Below, piece after piece: positions 17,799 to 27,277 of a DNA stretch of 64,000 bases (position 1 is its first letter; every line of letters starts with the position of its first letter). Origin of the DNA: Sediminibacterium sp. GTDB taxonomy: Bacteria; Bacteroidota; Bacteroidia; Chitinophagales; Chitinophagaceae. Position numbers and translations under genes: made by a program. The notes under the pieces are model-generated. The model worked only from the letters and a program-made list of their open reading frames with translations. It did not search any database and was not told where the DNA came from. Where the stretch lies: NCBI GenBank assembly GCA_017537025.1, contig JAFWCB010000002.1:186001-250000 (forward strand), written 5' to 3'.

Positions 17799-18227
17799 AT
17801 GATTAGAAAAATTCTATGTGTAGATGATGATAGTATATCACTCACAATTTCCAAGCTCCTTTTGAGAAGAACTGGATTTAGTGATGTGATTGATACTGCT
17901 GTAGATGGTAGCGATGCGTTAGAGTACCTGAAGATATTATTTGAAACTGCTGATAATTTTGCCGAAGAAGCTCCTCAATTAATATTGCTCGACATTAATA
18001 TGCCCGTTTTGAACGGCTGGGAATTTTTAGACGCCTATATGGAGCTCTATGCAGATAAATTGCCTGATACAAAAGTTGTTATTTTATCTTCTACCATTGA
18101 TCCCGAAGATTTTTCACGTGCAAAAAAATACCCTGTAGTTACTCAGTTTTTAAGTAAACCCTTAAGTACAGAGAATCTTACTGAATTAAAAGAGAATGAT
18201 TGGGTAGCTTCTTTTTTTGCCGCTTAA
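17799..18227 (+). CDS. Single-domain response regulator
   Basis: This 142-residue protein is a CheY-like receiver without output domain. D9-D11 form the acidic pocket (CVDDDS), D65 in LILLDINMP is the phospho-acceptor, S/T switch residues lie in ILSST and the lysine is in LSKPL. The region between helix 2 and strand 3 is longer than in CheY, as in many Bacteroidota receivers. I chose ATG 17799 because the earlier frame start at 17748 falls in a promoter-like TACTTTTG. It closes the polysaccharide locus, which opened with a similar free receiver at 1941. Its partner kinase is not in the window. Confidence 0.9.
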   Translation: MIRKILCVDDDSISLTISKLLLRRTGFSDVIDTAVDGSDALEYLKILFETADNFAEEAPQLILLDINMPVLNGWEFLDAYMELYADKLPDTKVVILSSTIDPEDFSRAKKYPVVTQFLSKPLSTENLTELKENDWVASFFAA

Positions 18228-18269
18228 GTTGTGTGTCTTAACTTACAGTTGTTATAAACTAAACGCTGT

Positions 18270-19901
18270 ATGAACTTCTTAGGACCGCTTGATTGGGTAT
18301 TCATTATTATCTATCTTCTTGTGATTGCGGGTATTTCTATTTGGAGTATTCGAAAAAGTAAAGAATCTGCTTCTGATTATTTTTTAGCGAATCGTAATTT
18401 AGGTTGGTTTGTAATTGGAGCATCTATTTTAGCTTCTAATGTGGGCTCAGAGCATATTGTTGGACTGGCTGGTTCTGCAGCTAAATCGGGAACAGTACTA
18501 GGGCACTATGAGTTACATTCTTATATTGTATTGATACTTGGATGGGTATTTGTTCCCTTTTATATGCGTAGCATGGTGTACACCATGCCGGAATTTTTAG
18601 AGCGAAGATTTAATCCACAAGCAAGGCGCTTATTATCGATTATTCAGTTATTGAGTTATGTTATCACGAAGGCATCAGTAACTATTTTTGCAGGAGCCTT
18701 GGTTTTTAATCAATTTTTCGGAGTCGATTTTTGGACAGGAGCCATAATACTGGTTGTTGTTACAGGTGTTTATACCATTTTCGGAGGTTTACATGCCGTA
18801 ATGTATACAGAAGCCATTCAAGCCATTGTATTATTACTGGGTTCTTTTGTTTTATTACTTATTGGTCTGGATAAAGTAGGTGGATGGAATAATATGTTGG
18901 CCTCTATTCCCAAAGAGAAACTAAATATGTTTCCGCCATTGAGTGATCCTGAATATCCATGGCTCGGAATACTCATTGCATCGCCTATTGCCGGACTCTG
19001 GTACTGGTGTACCGATCAGCATATTGTACAAAGATGTTTGGCTGCGAAGAATGAAAAAGAAGCCCGAAGAGGAACTATTTTCGCCGCTTATTTGAAGCTA
19101 ATGCCTTTTTTTATTTTTTTGATTCCGGGTTTAATTGCTTATGCACTCAAAGCGCAAGGTAAATTGGTACTGGAAGATACGAATACAGCTTTCCCTACTA
19201 TGGTAAAAGAGCTGATGCCAATGGGTTTACGGGGATTATTAGCAGGCGGTCTATTAGCAGCTCTCATGAGTTCATTAGCATCTGTTTATAATGCTTGTTC
19301 CACCTTATATACTATTGATATCTACAAAGAACGCAATCCACAAGCGAGCGAAAAACAATTGGTAAGAGTGGGTAGGATAGCTACGGGTGTTGTAGTATTA
19401 TTAGGAATGGCATGGATACCATTAATGGGGCGTATATCAAATGGTTTGTATGATTATTTGCAGAGTGTTCAAAGTTATTTGGCACCTCCTATTGCAGCGG
19501 TTTTTTTATTGGGCGTATTTTTTAAAAGATTGAATGCGAAAGGCGCATATGCAGCCATGGTTACCGGTTTTATTATTGGTTTAGCTAAACTAACTTTTCA
19601 AATGTTAAAAAATCAGTTACCTACAGATAGTATTTTTTATCAATTCGGGTCAATCAATTTTTTATACTTCGCCATTTATTTATTTCTCTTTAGTATCGCT
19701 ATTATGGTATTGGTAAGCCTATCAACAGCCAAACCTTCTGAAGAACAAATTCAGGGTCTTACATTCGCCACAACAGTAGCAGCTGATAAAGCATCTTCGA
19801 GAGCGAGTTGGAATAAATGGGATGTAATTCATACGATTGTTGTATTGCTTGCTATTCTATGTATTTTATCCTACTTCTCACCTTGGGGAGTTGGCGGATA
19901 A
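18270..19901 (+). CDS. Sodium/sugar symporter (SSS family, SGLT-like)
   Basis: This 543-residue protein is a sodium:solute symporter with about 13-14 transmembrane helices. It starts LGPLDWVFIIIYLLVIAGI, has SASDYFLANRNLGW and GASILASNVGSEHIVGLAG, the discontinuous first core helix of SGLT-type carriers, and WYWCTDQHIVQRCLAAKN, the family signature in the middle. It would take up a sugar with sodium across the inner membrane. It precedes the pectin locus by 163 bases, but that gap holds a regulatory box, so it is probably not in the same transcript. Sugar identity is not visible; galactose or a related pectin sugar would fit. Confidence 0.88.
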   Translation: MNFLGPLDWVFIIIYLLVIAGISIWSIRKSKESASDYFLANRNLGWFVIGASILASNVGSEHIVGLAGSAAKSGTVLGHYELHSYIVLILGWVFVPFYMRSMVYTMPEFLERRFNPQARRLLSIIQLLSYVITKASVTIFAGALVFNQFFGVDFWTGAIILVVVTGVYTIFGGLHAVMYTEAIQAIVLLLGSFVLLLIGLDKVGGWNNMLASIPKEKLNMFPPLSDPEYPWLGILIASPIAGLWYWCTDQHIVQRCLAAKNEKEARRGTIFAAYLKLMPFFIFLIPGLIAYALKAQGKLVLEDTNTAFPTMVKELMPMGLRGLLAGGLLAALMSSLASVYNACSTLYTIDIYKERNPQASEKQLVRVGRIATGVVVLLGMAWIPLMGRISNGLYDYLQSVQSYLAPPIAAVFLLGVFFKRLNAKGAYAAMVTGFIIGLAKLTFQMLKNQLPTDSIFYQFGSINFLYFAIYLFLFSIAIMVLVSLSTAKPSEEQIQGLTFATTVAADKASSRASWNKWDVIHTIVVLLAILCILSYFSPWGVGG

Positions 19902-19949
19902 TGGGTAACCTCTTACTGATATTTTAGTTGAGCTTTCTTGATATCGATG

Positions 19950-19968
19950 CCGGCATCGTTTGCGTAAA
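19950..19968 (+). promoter_or_regulatory. Candidate LacI-type operator upstream of susC
   Basis: CCGGCATCGTTTGCGTAAA matches 17 of 19 bases of the box at 29761-29779. Inside it, CGGCATCGTTTGCG is a pseudo-palindrome of the form CGnnATCGWTnnCG centred on CG, as LacI-family operators are. A perfect 14-bp palindrome, CGATGCCGGCATCG (19945-19958), overlaps its left side. The box ends 40 bases before a TAGACTTG element, the same spacing as at the second copy. The LacI regulator at 28684-29712 is the obvious ligand; binding is inferred. Confidence 0.65.
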
Positions 19969-20008
19969 TAAAATGTCTTGCCAGCTTCATTTCCATGCCG
20001 ATAATGAA

Positions 20009-20016
20009 TAGACTTG
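20009..20016 (+). promoter_or_regulatory. Candidate -7 element of the susC operon
   Basis: TAGACTTG differs from TAnnTTTG at one base and is repeated exactly before the GH28 operon (29820-29827), at the same distance from the shared operator box. It lies 48 bases before ATG 20065. No clear -33 TTTG is seen, which would suit a promoter that needs activation. Confidence 0.5.
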
Positions 20017-20064
20017 TATGTCCATTTAAGTGGATTTTGCGATTGCTTAAACTTAAACGCCATT

Positions 20065-23000
20065 ATGAGAAAATTTTTTTCGCTATTGTTATTTTGCTGC
20101 TTGGCTATAACATCAATTGCGCAACAGAAACAAATTAAAGGGAAAATTACCGACGAATCCGGAACACCATTACAAGGAGTTACGGTAACGGTAAAGGGAA
20201 CTAAACTGGCCACACAAACCGATGCGGGAGGTAATTTTATATTACCCACTTCAACCGATGGTAAACAAACTATTCTTTTTAGTTATGTTGGGTACACCAC
20301 AGAAACGGTTTTTGCAAATGTTGGGGAAACGATTGATATAAAACTTAAAAAATCGAACGCCAGTTTGGATGATGTTGTAGTAATTGGGTATCAGTCGGTA
20401 AAAAGAAAAGATGTATTGGCTTCCGTAGCATCGGTAAGTTCAAGGGATATTAAGGATATTCCCATTAACTCTGCAGCAGAAGTATTGAACGGCCGCTTGG
20501 CAGGTGTAACGGCTACAACTGCCGAAGGCTCTCCTGATGCTACTATTCGCATTCGAGTAAGAGGTGGTATGTCAATTACAGGTGATAACTCCCCATTATT
20601 TATTGTGGATGGGGTACAGGTTGAAAATGGTTTATCAGCCATTTCACCACAAGATATTCAATCTATAGATGTTTTGAAAGATGCCGCTGCTACCGCTATA
20701 TACGGAGCTCGAGGAGCAAACGGTGTAATTGTTATTACTACTAAAACGGGAAAGAAAGGGGATTTTAAATTGAGTTATAATGGATTTATGGGATTTAAAA
20801 ACCTCACCAAAACCTTGGATGTGCTTAGTCCATATGACTACGTTATTTATCAATCGGAACGTTCCAGAGGTAGCGCTACCGATAGTACTAACTTCACTAA
20901 AAATTTCGGTACCACTTGGGATACCCTGAATAATTATAAAAATGCATCTCCGGTTAATTGGCAGCAACAAGCGTTTGGGAAAATCGGGTTTATGCAAACC
21001 CACAATTTCAATGGATCCGGAGGTACAGATAAGTTTACTTATAACATAGGCTATACTTACAATAATGATAAAGCCGTTGTATTAAATTCTAGTTATAGAA
21101 GGCATTTATTAATATTCAAAGGCGATTATATTGCCAGTAAAAAACTGAAATTTGGTATCAGTACCAGATATACTAGCCAGAATGTATATGGCTCAGGTGT
21201 ATCTGATATAAAGGGATCCTCTTATAATAGGTTGAGAAACGCGGTGAAGTATCGCCCTTTCCTATCTTCAAATCAATTAATTGATGATAGCGATCCGCTA
21301 GCAGATCCAAATGTAGGTAATGGACTAAACCTTGTTAATCCTATTGCATTGGCAAATGCAGAATATAGAAAGAAAACTACTATTGTTTATAATATTACTT
21401 TAAGTGCCAATTATCAAATTACAAAAAATTTAAGCTTCCGGTCTACTTTCGGTTATGATGATAATAGCTTTTATGATCGTCAGTTCAGCGATTCTATCAC
21501 ACCCTATTCTATTTTACAAGGAGGCAAAAAACCACTCATCAGTTTAGATACCATAAATAGAAGAACCATAACCAATTCAAACGTGTTCACTTATTCACTA
21601 AAAAATTTGAATAAGATTCATGATATTGACGTGCTTATCGGGCAAGAAACCTATGATCTTACCACCGAAACGCGAAATAATATATTTCGAAATTTGCCCA
21701 ATGGTATAAAGCCAGATGATGGATTTAATTATCCGAATTTAGGTATCCCTTTTGCAGGATATCCTAAATTAAGTAAATCGAGATATACCAGTTTATCCTT
21801 CTTCTCACGCATTAACTATGCACTGATGGATAAATATTTATTTTCAATAAATGTAAGAGCCGATGGTGCCTCAAAATTTGCTCCCGGTAAACAATGGGGT
21901 TATTTTCCGGCAGGCTCATTCGCATGGCGAGTAAAAAGTGAGAAGTTCTTAAAAGATGTTACTGCCGTTAACGACCTAAAATTCAGGGTAAGCTATGGTA
22001 CCGTAGGTAATAATAGGATCAATGATTATTTATACCTCACCACTTTCCGCAATGATGGTACATTTTATTATGGATTGAATAATCAGACGCTGAATGCTTT
22101 TTCTTCGGCAGGCTTGGTAAATCAAAATCTTCGTTGGGAATCTACGGTGAATAGAAATTTTGGGGTTGATATTCGCTTATTCGATAGGTTAGATATAACA
22201 GTAGATATTTATAAGAATACATCTAGTGATCTTTTGTTAAATGTACCCATAGCGCCCACATTCGGTTACTCAACCCAATTGCAGAATGTAGGTAAAACAT
22301 CAAACCGCGGGGTAGAGTTCCAAATCAATTATGCTATTCTTCGTAAACCCAATGGATTAAATTGGAATGCCAGCTTTAATATGTCGTTTAATAGAAATCA
22401 AATTGAGCAGTTGGGTGTTAATCAAACCAGTTTCTTTCCCGCTGCAAGTTGGGGAGTATCAGGTCAGCCAACTGACTATATAGTTAAAATTGGTCAGCCG
22501 GTAGGGTCTATTTGGGGACTGGTTACAGACGGCTTTTATACAGTGAGTGATTTTAATTATAATCCTGTTACTTCCGTGTATACACTGAAGCCTGGGGTTG
22601 TATCTAATGCCGGTATTATTGGCCCTGTTCAACCGGGTTCAATCAAATTTAAAGACCTGAATGGAGATGGGGTTATTGATTTAAATAATGATCGTCAAGT
22701 TATCGGTAATGCCAATCCTAAGTTTACCGGCGGATTAAATCAGCAGTTGACTTACAAGAATTGGGATATGAGCCTATTTTTAAATTTCTCTTATGGTAAT
22801 GATGTTTATAATGCCAATAAGATTGAGTTTACAAATGGTTATACTGCAAATTCCAATATGCTGAATATCATGGCAGGCAGATGGAAAACAGTAACTGAAA
22901 CCGGACAAACAGCACAGTGGGTGAATTCTTCTAATCAGGTAGTAGGTATTGCACCGGATCAATTGCAGGCATTGAATGCGAATGCAACTATTTGGGCTCC

Positions 23001-23292
23001 TTTAAAAAGTGCCGGTGCCTTCTTCCCTCATTCCTGGGCTATTGAAGATGGCTCTTTTCTTAGAGTGAATAACTTAACAATAGGATATACCGTATCACCT
23101 CAGAAATTAAGAAAAATGAATATTAGTAAATTACGGTTTTACTTCACAGGAAATAACTTAGCCGTATTTACGAAGTACTCCGGTTACGATCCTGAAGTGA
23201 GTGTATCAGGTAGTCCGCTTACACCAGGGCTTGATTATTCTGCTTATCCTAAGAGTAGAACATTTATTTTCGGGATTAACGCAACATTTTAA
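20065..23292 (+). CDS. SusC-like TonB-dependent oligosaccharide receptor
   Basis: This 1075-residue outer membrane protein imports glycans with TonB energy. ATG 20065 gives a signal peptide (MRKFFSLLLFCCLAITSIAQ); the earlier frame start at 20014 overlaps the promoter region. A carboxypeptidase-like domain (about 22-110: GTPLQGVTVTVKGTKLATQT) leads to the plug, with DDVVVIGYQSVKRKDV, IRVRGGMSI and FIVDGVQVENGL, the SusC signatures. The rest is a beta barrel ending RTFIFGINATF with a terminal aromatic residue. It pairs with the SusD gene 23 bases downstream and with pectin enzymes, so it likely imports pectic oligosaccharides. Confidence 0.93.
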   Translation: MRKFFSLLLFCCLAITSIAQQKQIKGKITDESGTPLQGVTVTVKGTKLATQTDAGGNFILPTSTDGKQTILFSYVGYTTETVFANVGETIDIKLKKSNASLDDVVVIGYQSVKRKDVLASVASVSSRDIKDIPINSAAEVLNGRLAGVTATTAEGSPDATIRIRVRGGMSITGDNSPLFIVDGVQVENGLSAISPQDIQSIDVLKDAAATAIYGARGANGVIVITTKTGKKGDFKLSYNGFMGFKNLTKTLDVLSPYDYVIYQSERSRGSATDSTNFTKNFGTTWDTLNNYKNASPVNWQQQAFGKIGFMQTHNFNGSGGTDKFTYNIGYTYNNDKAVVLNSSYRRHLLIFKGDYIASKKLKFGISTRYTSQNVYGSGVSDIKGSSYNRLRNAVKYRPFLSSNQLIDDSDPLADPNVGNGLNLVNPIALANAEYRKKTTIVYNITLSANYQITKNLSFRSTFGYDDNSFYDRQFSDSITPYSILQGGKKPLISLDTINRRTITNSNVFTYSLKNLNKIHDIDVLIGQETYDLTTETRNNIFRNLPNGIKPDDGFNYPNLGIPFAGYPKLSKSRYTSLSFFSRINYALMDKYLFSINVRADGASKFAPGKQWGYFPAGSFAWRVKSEKFLKDVTAVNDLKFRVSYGTVGNNRINDYLYLTTFRNDGTFYYGLNNQTLNAFSSAGLVNQNLRWESTVNRNFGVDIRLFDRLDITVDIYKNTSSDLLLNVPIAPTFGYSTQLQNVGKTSNRGVEFQINYAILRKPNGLNWNASFNMSFNRNQIEQLGVNQTSFFPAASWGVSGQPTDYIVKIGQPVGSIWGLVTDGFYTVSDFNYNPVTSVYTLKPGVVSNAGIIGPVQPGSIKFKDLNGDGVIDLNNDRQVIGNANPKFTGGLNQQLTYKNWDMSLFLNFSYGNDVYNANKIEFTNGYTANSNMLNIMAGRWKTVTETGQTAQWVNSSNQVVGIAPDQLQALNANATIWAPLKSAGAFFPHSWAIEDGSFLRVNNLTIGYTVSPQKLRKMNISKLRFYFTGNNLAVFTKYSGYDPEVSVSGSPLTPGLDYSAYPKSRTFIFGINATF

Positions 23293-23315
23293 TTATTACT
23301 TATAAAAGCAACGAT

Positions 23316-25121
23316 ATGTTTACCAAAAACAGTTATAAAATAGCGTATACGTTACTAGTATCACTGGTTTTATTTACAGGCTGTAAAAAATACCTTAATC
23401 AACAACCTATTACAGAAGTAGGTACAGAGATGGTATTCAGTGATGTAACAAGTACTACAAAAGCTGTAGCTGCTGCATATAGTAGATTAGTAGGAGATGC
23501 AGGATACGGTATTCGCTTAAGTTTATATTACCCATTGGATAATGATGAAATGCAGGGACCTACCGGAAACCCGGATAACGATAGAAGAGATATAGCGCGT
23601 TATCTAACGACTTCAGGAAATGCACAATTGAATAATCCCTTTAACCAATTATTTCAAGGTATTGAATTTGCTAATATTTGTATAGACAATATCCCCGCAA
23701 TGGATATGTATAAAAATGGAACCGAGCAACAAAAAAAACAATTACAAAGATTGCTTGGGGAATCCTTAACACTAAGGGCCCAATTCTATTTTGAAGCCAT
23801 TCGAAATTGGGGAGATTTGCCGGCTCATTTTAACGCGGCGTCTTCTATTGCTAATGATAATCCTTTTCCACGCCAAACTGATAGAGATACCCTCTACATG
23901 AAAATTCTGGATGATTTGAAAACTGCAGCAACCTTGGTTCCCTGGAGAAATGAAGTAACTGCCATAGGCGATCAAATAGATGAAAGAATTACTAAAGGTG
24001 CGGTAAAAGCATTAAGAGCAAGGATCGCTTTATTTAGAGGCGGGTTTTCATTACGCAAATCAGGAACTATGCAACGTAATGCAGATTATCTTACCTACTA
24101 TCAAATTGCAAAAGATGAGTGTGCCGAAATTATGGCCTCCGGCCAACATTCACTGAATCCAAGCTTCAGGGCTTTATGGAAAGATCAGGTAAATGCCAGA
24201 GCAGTTACTGACCCTAATGGCGAGTTGATGTTTCAAGCAAGTGGTATCGGGAGATTAGGCGTTGCGGATACTAAACTGGCCTATTATAATGGACCCACCG
24301 TAAACAATTTAGGTAATAAAAGTATCAATGTATTACCTACTTATTTTTATGCATTCAATCAAAATGATTTAAGAAGAGATGTTACCTGTGCACCCTATAA
24401 TGTGGCTGCCGATGGAGCTACCAAAATTGGTCAGGCAGTTTCTGCTATATGTGATGGCAAGTATAGAAGAGATTGGATTAGCAACCCTATAGTATCACCT
24501 GCAGATGCGGTACAATATTTTAGTTTGAAATGGCAATTGATTCGCTATTCAGATGTTTTATTAATGTTTGCCGAGGCTGAAAATGAAATTAATGGACCCA
24601 CAGCGCTGGCATATAATGCTATTAACCAAGTAAGAAGAAGAGGATTTGGGAAACCACTAAGTACACCTGACGCTACTGTTGATGTACCCGCAGGATTATC
24701 AAAATCAGCCTTTTTCAATGCTATCGTGGATGAACGCTCTTTTGAATTAGGTGGTGAAGGGATTCGTAAATACGATCTCATTCGCTGGAATCTATTGGCC
24801 AGTAAAATTGCCGATACTAAAACGGCTCTGTTAAATATGGCTAATAGAGTAGCTCCTTACAATACGCTTCCCCAATTTATGTATTACAATAATAATTCAG
24901 TTGCCGATGATGTTACACTTTGGAGAAATTCATTCTATCTTCCTGAACCTGCAACTGCTCCGGCAGGCACTACAAGGGTAGTATGGATAGGCACAACTAT
25001 CAATACCGTGGCTTTGGCAAGATATGCAACTGGTTTTACCACAGGTAAGTCTGAATTGCTACCTATTCCGCAGCCTGCATTGGATGCCAATTTTAACCTG
25101 AAACAAAATCCGGGATACTAA
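23316..25121 (+). CDS. SusD/RagB-like surface lipoprotein
   Basis: This 601-residue protein is the glycan-binding partner that caps the SusC barrel. The lipobox LFTGC at about residues 19-23 predicts a lipidated cysteine. KKYLNQQPITEVG follows, as in RagB/SusD proteins. The helical TPR-like part includes ESLTLRAQFYFEAIRNWGD and, near the end, YSDVLLMFAEAENEING and FFNAIVDERSFELGGEGIRKY, both strong SusD blocks. It ends QNPGY. A single base separates its stop from the pectate lyase ATG, so the enzymes downstream are in the same transcript. Confidence 0.93.
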   Translation: MFTKNSYKIAYTLLVSLVLFTGCKKYLNQQPITEVGTEMVFSDVTSTTKAVAAAYSRLVGDAGYGIRLSLYYPLDNDEMQGPTGNPDNDRRDIARYLTTSGNAQLNNPFNQLFQGIEFANICIDNIPAMDMYKNGTEQQKKQLQRLLGESLTLRAQFYFEAIRNWGDLPAHFNAASSIANDNPFPRQTDRDTLYMKILDDLKTAATLVPWRNEVTAIGDQIDERITKGAVKALRARIALFRGGFSLRKSGTMQRNADYLTYYQIAKDECAEIMASGQHSLNPSFRALWKDQVNARAVTDPNGELMFQASGIGRLGVADTKLAYYNGPTVNNLGNKSINVLPTYFYAFNQNDLRRDVTCAPYNVAADGATKIGQAVSAICDGKYRRDWISNPIVSPADAVQYFSLKWQLIRYSDVLLMFAEAENEINGPTALAYNAINQVRRRGFGKPLSTPDATVDVPAGLSKSAFFNAIVDERSFELGGEGIRKYDLIRWNLLASKIADTKTALLNMANRVAPYNTLPQFMYYNNNSVADDVTLWRNSFYLPEPATAPAGTTRVVWIGTTINTVALARYATGFTTGKSELLPIPQPALDANFNLKQNPGY

Positions 25122-25122
25122 T

Positions 25123-26538
25123 ATGTTTGGTATGGCAGTTTTTCATTGTACAGTCAGAGGTATTACCATAATATCTCTGACCATTTTTTTTTGTTTTACA
25201 ATTGCCAAAGCACAAATCGCATTCCCAGGTGCAGAAGGTTTTGGCAAATATGCTACGGGCGGTAGAGGTGGCAAAATATATGTAGTTAGTAATTTGAACG
25301 ATGCAGGTGTGGGTAGCTTTAGAGAGGCTGCAACTCAAAAAGAAAAACGAATCATTGTTTTTGCAGTAGCAGGCACTATTCATTTAGAAACAAACCTTAG
25401 TATCGCAGGAGATGTAACCATTGCCGGACAAACAGCACCGGGAGATGGTATTTGTTTAGCAGATAGGCCGGTATTATTAGGTGGCAATAATATCATTGTC
25501 AGGTTTTTGCGTTTTCGTATGGGAGATAAATACCAAAGAGGAGGCATGATAGATGGAAATGGGGGAGACGATGCTTTTGGCGGAACAAGAAAGAAAAATA
25601 TTATGATCGATCATTGTAGTATGAGTTGGAGTACCGATGAAGTATTTTCAGTATATGGGGGCGATAGTACAACATTACAATGGAATTTAATTGCAGAACC
25701 TTTAAACTATTCCTATCATTTTGAAGCAGGCGATAAGGACTATGAACATCATGGTTATGGTGCTATTTGGGGAGGCGCCCATTTATCGGCGCATCATAAT
25801 TTATTTGCTCATTGTGTGAGTAGAAATCCTAGATTCAATGGGGCTCGATTAGGTGCTACCGAAGAACTGGTTGATTTTCGGAATAACGTAATTTATGATT
25901 GGGGACATAATAGTGTTTATGGCGGAGAAGGAGGTAGTTATAATATAGTGGCCAATTATTATAAACCTGGTCCCGGTACCGGTAAGCAGGTTTATAACAG
26001 AATCGTAAACCCTTCTAAAACAGATAAAATTGGTTTCGGCAGTTTTTATGTTGCAGAGAACTATATGCACGAAAATGATAAAGTAACTGCTGCAAATGAA
26101 TTAGGTGTTCAGTTCGATAAAAATATTACTGATGCTGAACAAACGGGTGTATTAAAAAATAAAGCATTTGAAGTAGAAAAATTACCTGTAGAATCTGCAA
26201 AAGATGCCTATATAGCCGTACTAACAAGTGTAGGTGCTTCTTACCGAAGAGATACACTCGATACCAGGATACTAAGAGAAGTAGTAGAGAAAAAAGGCAA
26301 ATTCATTGATGTTCAAGGTGGTTACCCACATGGAATTTCTTATGAGGAAACAGTAAATGCTTGGCCTACTCTAAAATCCGGTGTTGTGAAATTGGATACT
26401 GATGGCGACGGGATACCCGATGAATGGGAACTCGCTAACGGACTCAACCCGAAAGATGGGGGAGATGCATCTCTTATAAAAAAAGGAACCAGGTATTCCA
26501 ATATAGAACTATATATAAATAGTATCGTAAAACAATGA
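25123..26538 (+). CDS. Secreted pectate lyase (PL1-type) with calcium-loop tail
   Basis: This 471-residue enzyme should cleave polygalacturonate by beta-elimination, giving unsaturated ends. A signal peptide covers about residues 1-29 (ending AKAQ). The beta-helix starts IAFPGAEGFGKYATGGRGG and carries NIMIDHCSMSWSTDE, SAHHNLFAHCVSRNPRF and FRNNVIYDWG, the order seen in PL1-type Bacteroidota lyases. RNPRF carries the catalytic arginine candidate. The tail has DTDGDGIPDEWELANGLNP, a thrombospondin-type-3-like calcium loop. No T9SS sorting domain is present. It abuts susD and overlaps the esterase gene by four bases. Confidence 0.88.
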   Translation: MFGMAVFHCTVRGITIISLTIFFCFTIAKAQIAFPGAEGFGKYATGGRGGKIYVVSNLNDAGVGSFREAATQKEKRIIVFAVAGTIHLETNLSIAGDVTIAGQTAPGDGICLADRPVLLGGNNIIVRFLRFRMGDKYQRGGMIDGNGGDDAFGGTRKKNIMIDHCSMSWSTDEVFSVYGGDSTTLQWNLIAEPLNYSYHFEAGDKDYEHHGYGAIWGGAHLSAHHNLFAHCVSRNPRFNGARLGATEELVDFRNNVIYDWGHNSVYGGEGGSYNIVANYYKPGPGTGKQVYNRIVNPSKTDKIGFGSFYVAENYMHENDKVTAANELGVQFDKNITDAEQTGVLKNKAFEVEKLPVESAKDAYIAVLTSVGASYRRDTLDTRILREVVEKKGKFIDVQGGYPHGISYEETVNAWPTLKSGVVKLDTDGDGIPDEWELANGLNPKDGGDASLIKKGTRYSNIELYINSIVKQ

Positions 26539-27275
26539 ATATAATTATTGCTATATTACTAAATACTTTTACATTACTCGATATGGGGCACATAACGATC
26601 TGGCTTTGTGGCGACAGTACCATGTCTGTTAAAGAAACAAAAGCCTATCCGGAAACGGGTTGGGGTATGCCTTTTGTTCATTTCTGGGATTCAACGGTAA
26701 CCATTAAGAATTTAGCCAAGAATGGTAGGAGTACTAAAACATTCATCAGTGAAAAATTATGGCAGCAGTTCTGCGATGGTGCAAAACCGGGTGATTATGT
26801 TTTTATTCAATTCGGGCATAACGATGAATCAAAAGATAAAAAGGAAAGATATAGCACACCGGATACTTTCAAAATGAACTTAGTGAAGATGATCGATGAT
26901 GCGCGTGCGCGAAAGGTAAATATTATATTACTTACTCCGGTTAGCAGAAGGAAATTTGATGATGCCGGTAATGCTTTACAAACACATACTGAATATAGTG
27001 GATACGTACGTGAAGTGGCTACACTAAAGCAAGTTCCATTCATTGATTTAGATGAAATAAGCCGACGAGTTTATCAGGATTTCGGAAAAGAAAACTCGAA
27101 ACTCCTTTTTTTACAACTGAAACCCGGTGAACACCCTAACTATCCTGAAGGAAAAGAAGATAATACTCATTTTAATGAATTTGGCGCGAGAAAAATAGCG
27201 GAATTAATACTAGCTGAAATTCGTAAAACTGATACAGAACTTACAAAAAGAATCATAGTACCGGTAAAAAAATAA
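26535..27275 (+). CDS. Rhamnogalacturonan acetylesterase-like (CE12) SGNH hydrolase
   Basis: This 246-residue protein removes acetyl groups from pectin backbones. It has the CE12 pattern of SGNH esterases: block I WLCGDSTMS with the serine nucleophile S28, a glycine block at NLAKNGRSTKTF, block III FIQFGHNDES and block V DNTHFNEFGARKIAE with the catalytic D and H. A short hydrophobic N-terminus (MNIIIAILLNTFTLL) probably serves as a signal peptide. It overlaps the pectate lyase gene by four bases and precedes a pectinesterase by 2 bases, so lyase, acetylesterase and methylesterase are made together. Confidence 0.88.
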   Translation: MNIIIAILLNTFTLLDMGHITIWLCGDSTMSVKETKAYPETGWGMPFVHFWDSTVTIKNLAKNGRSTKTFISEKLWQQFCDGAKPGDYVFIQFGHNDESKDKKERYSTPDTFKMNLVKMIDDARARKVNIILLTPVSRRKFDDAGNALQTHTEYSGYVREVATLKQVPFIDLDEISRRVYQDFGKENSKLLFLQLKPGEHPNYPEGKEDNTHFNEFGARKIAELILAEIRKTDTELTKRIIVPVKK

Positions 27276-27277
27276 GC

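Noticed and set aside
20644..21003. 119-codon minus-strand frame in susC
   Set aside because: It falls in the strongly conserved plug-to-barrel part of SusC and has no independent support.
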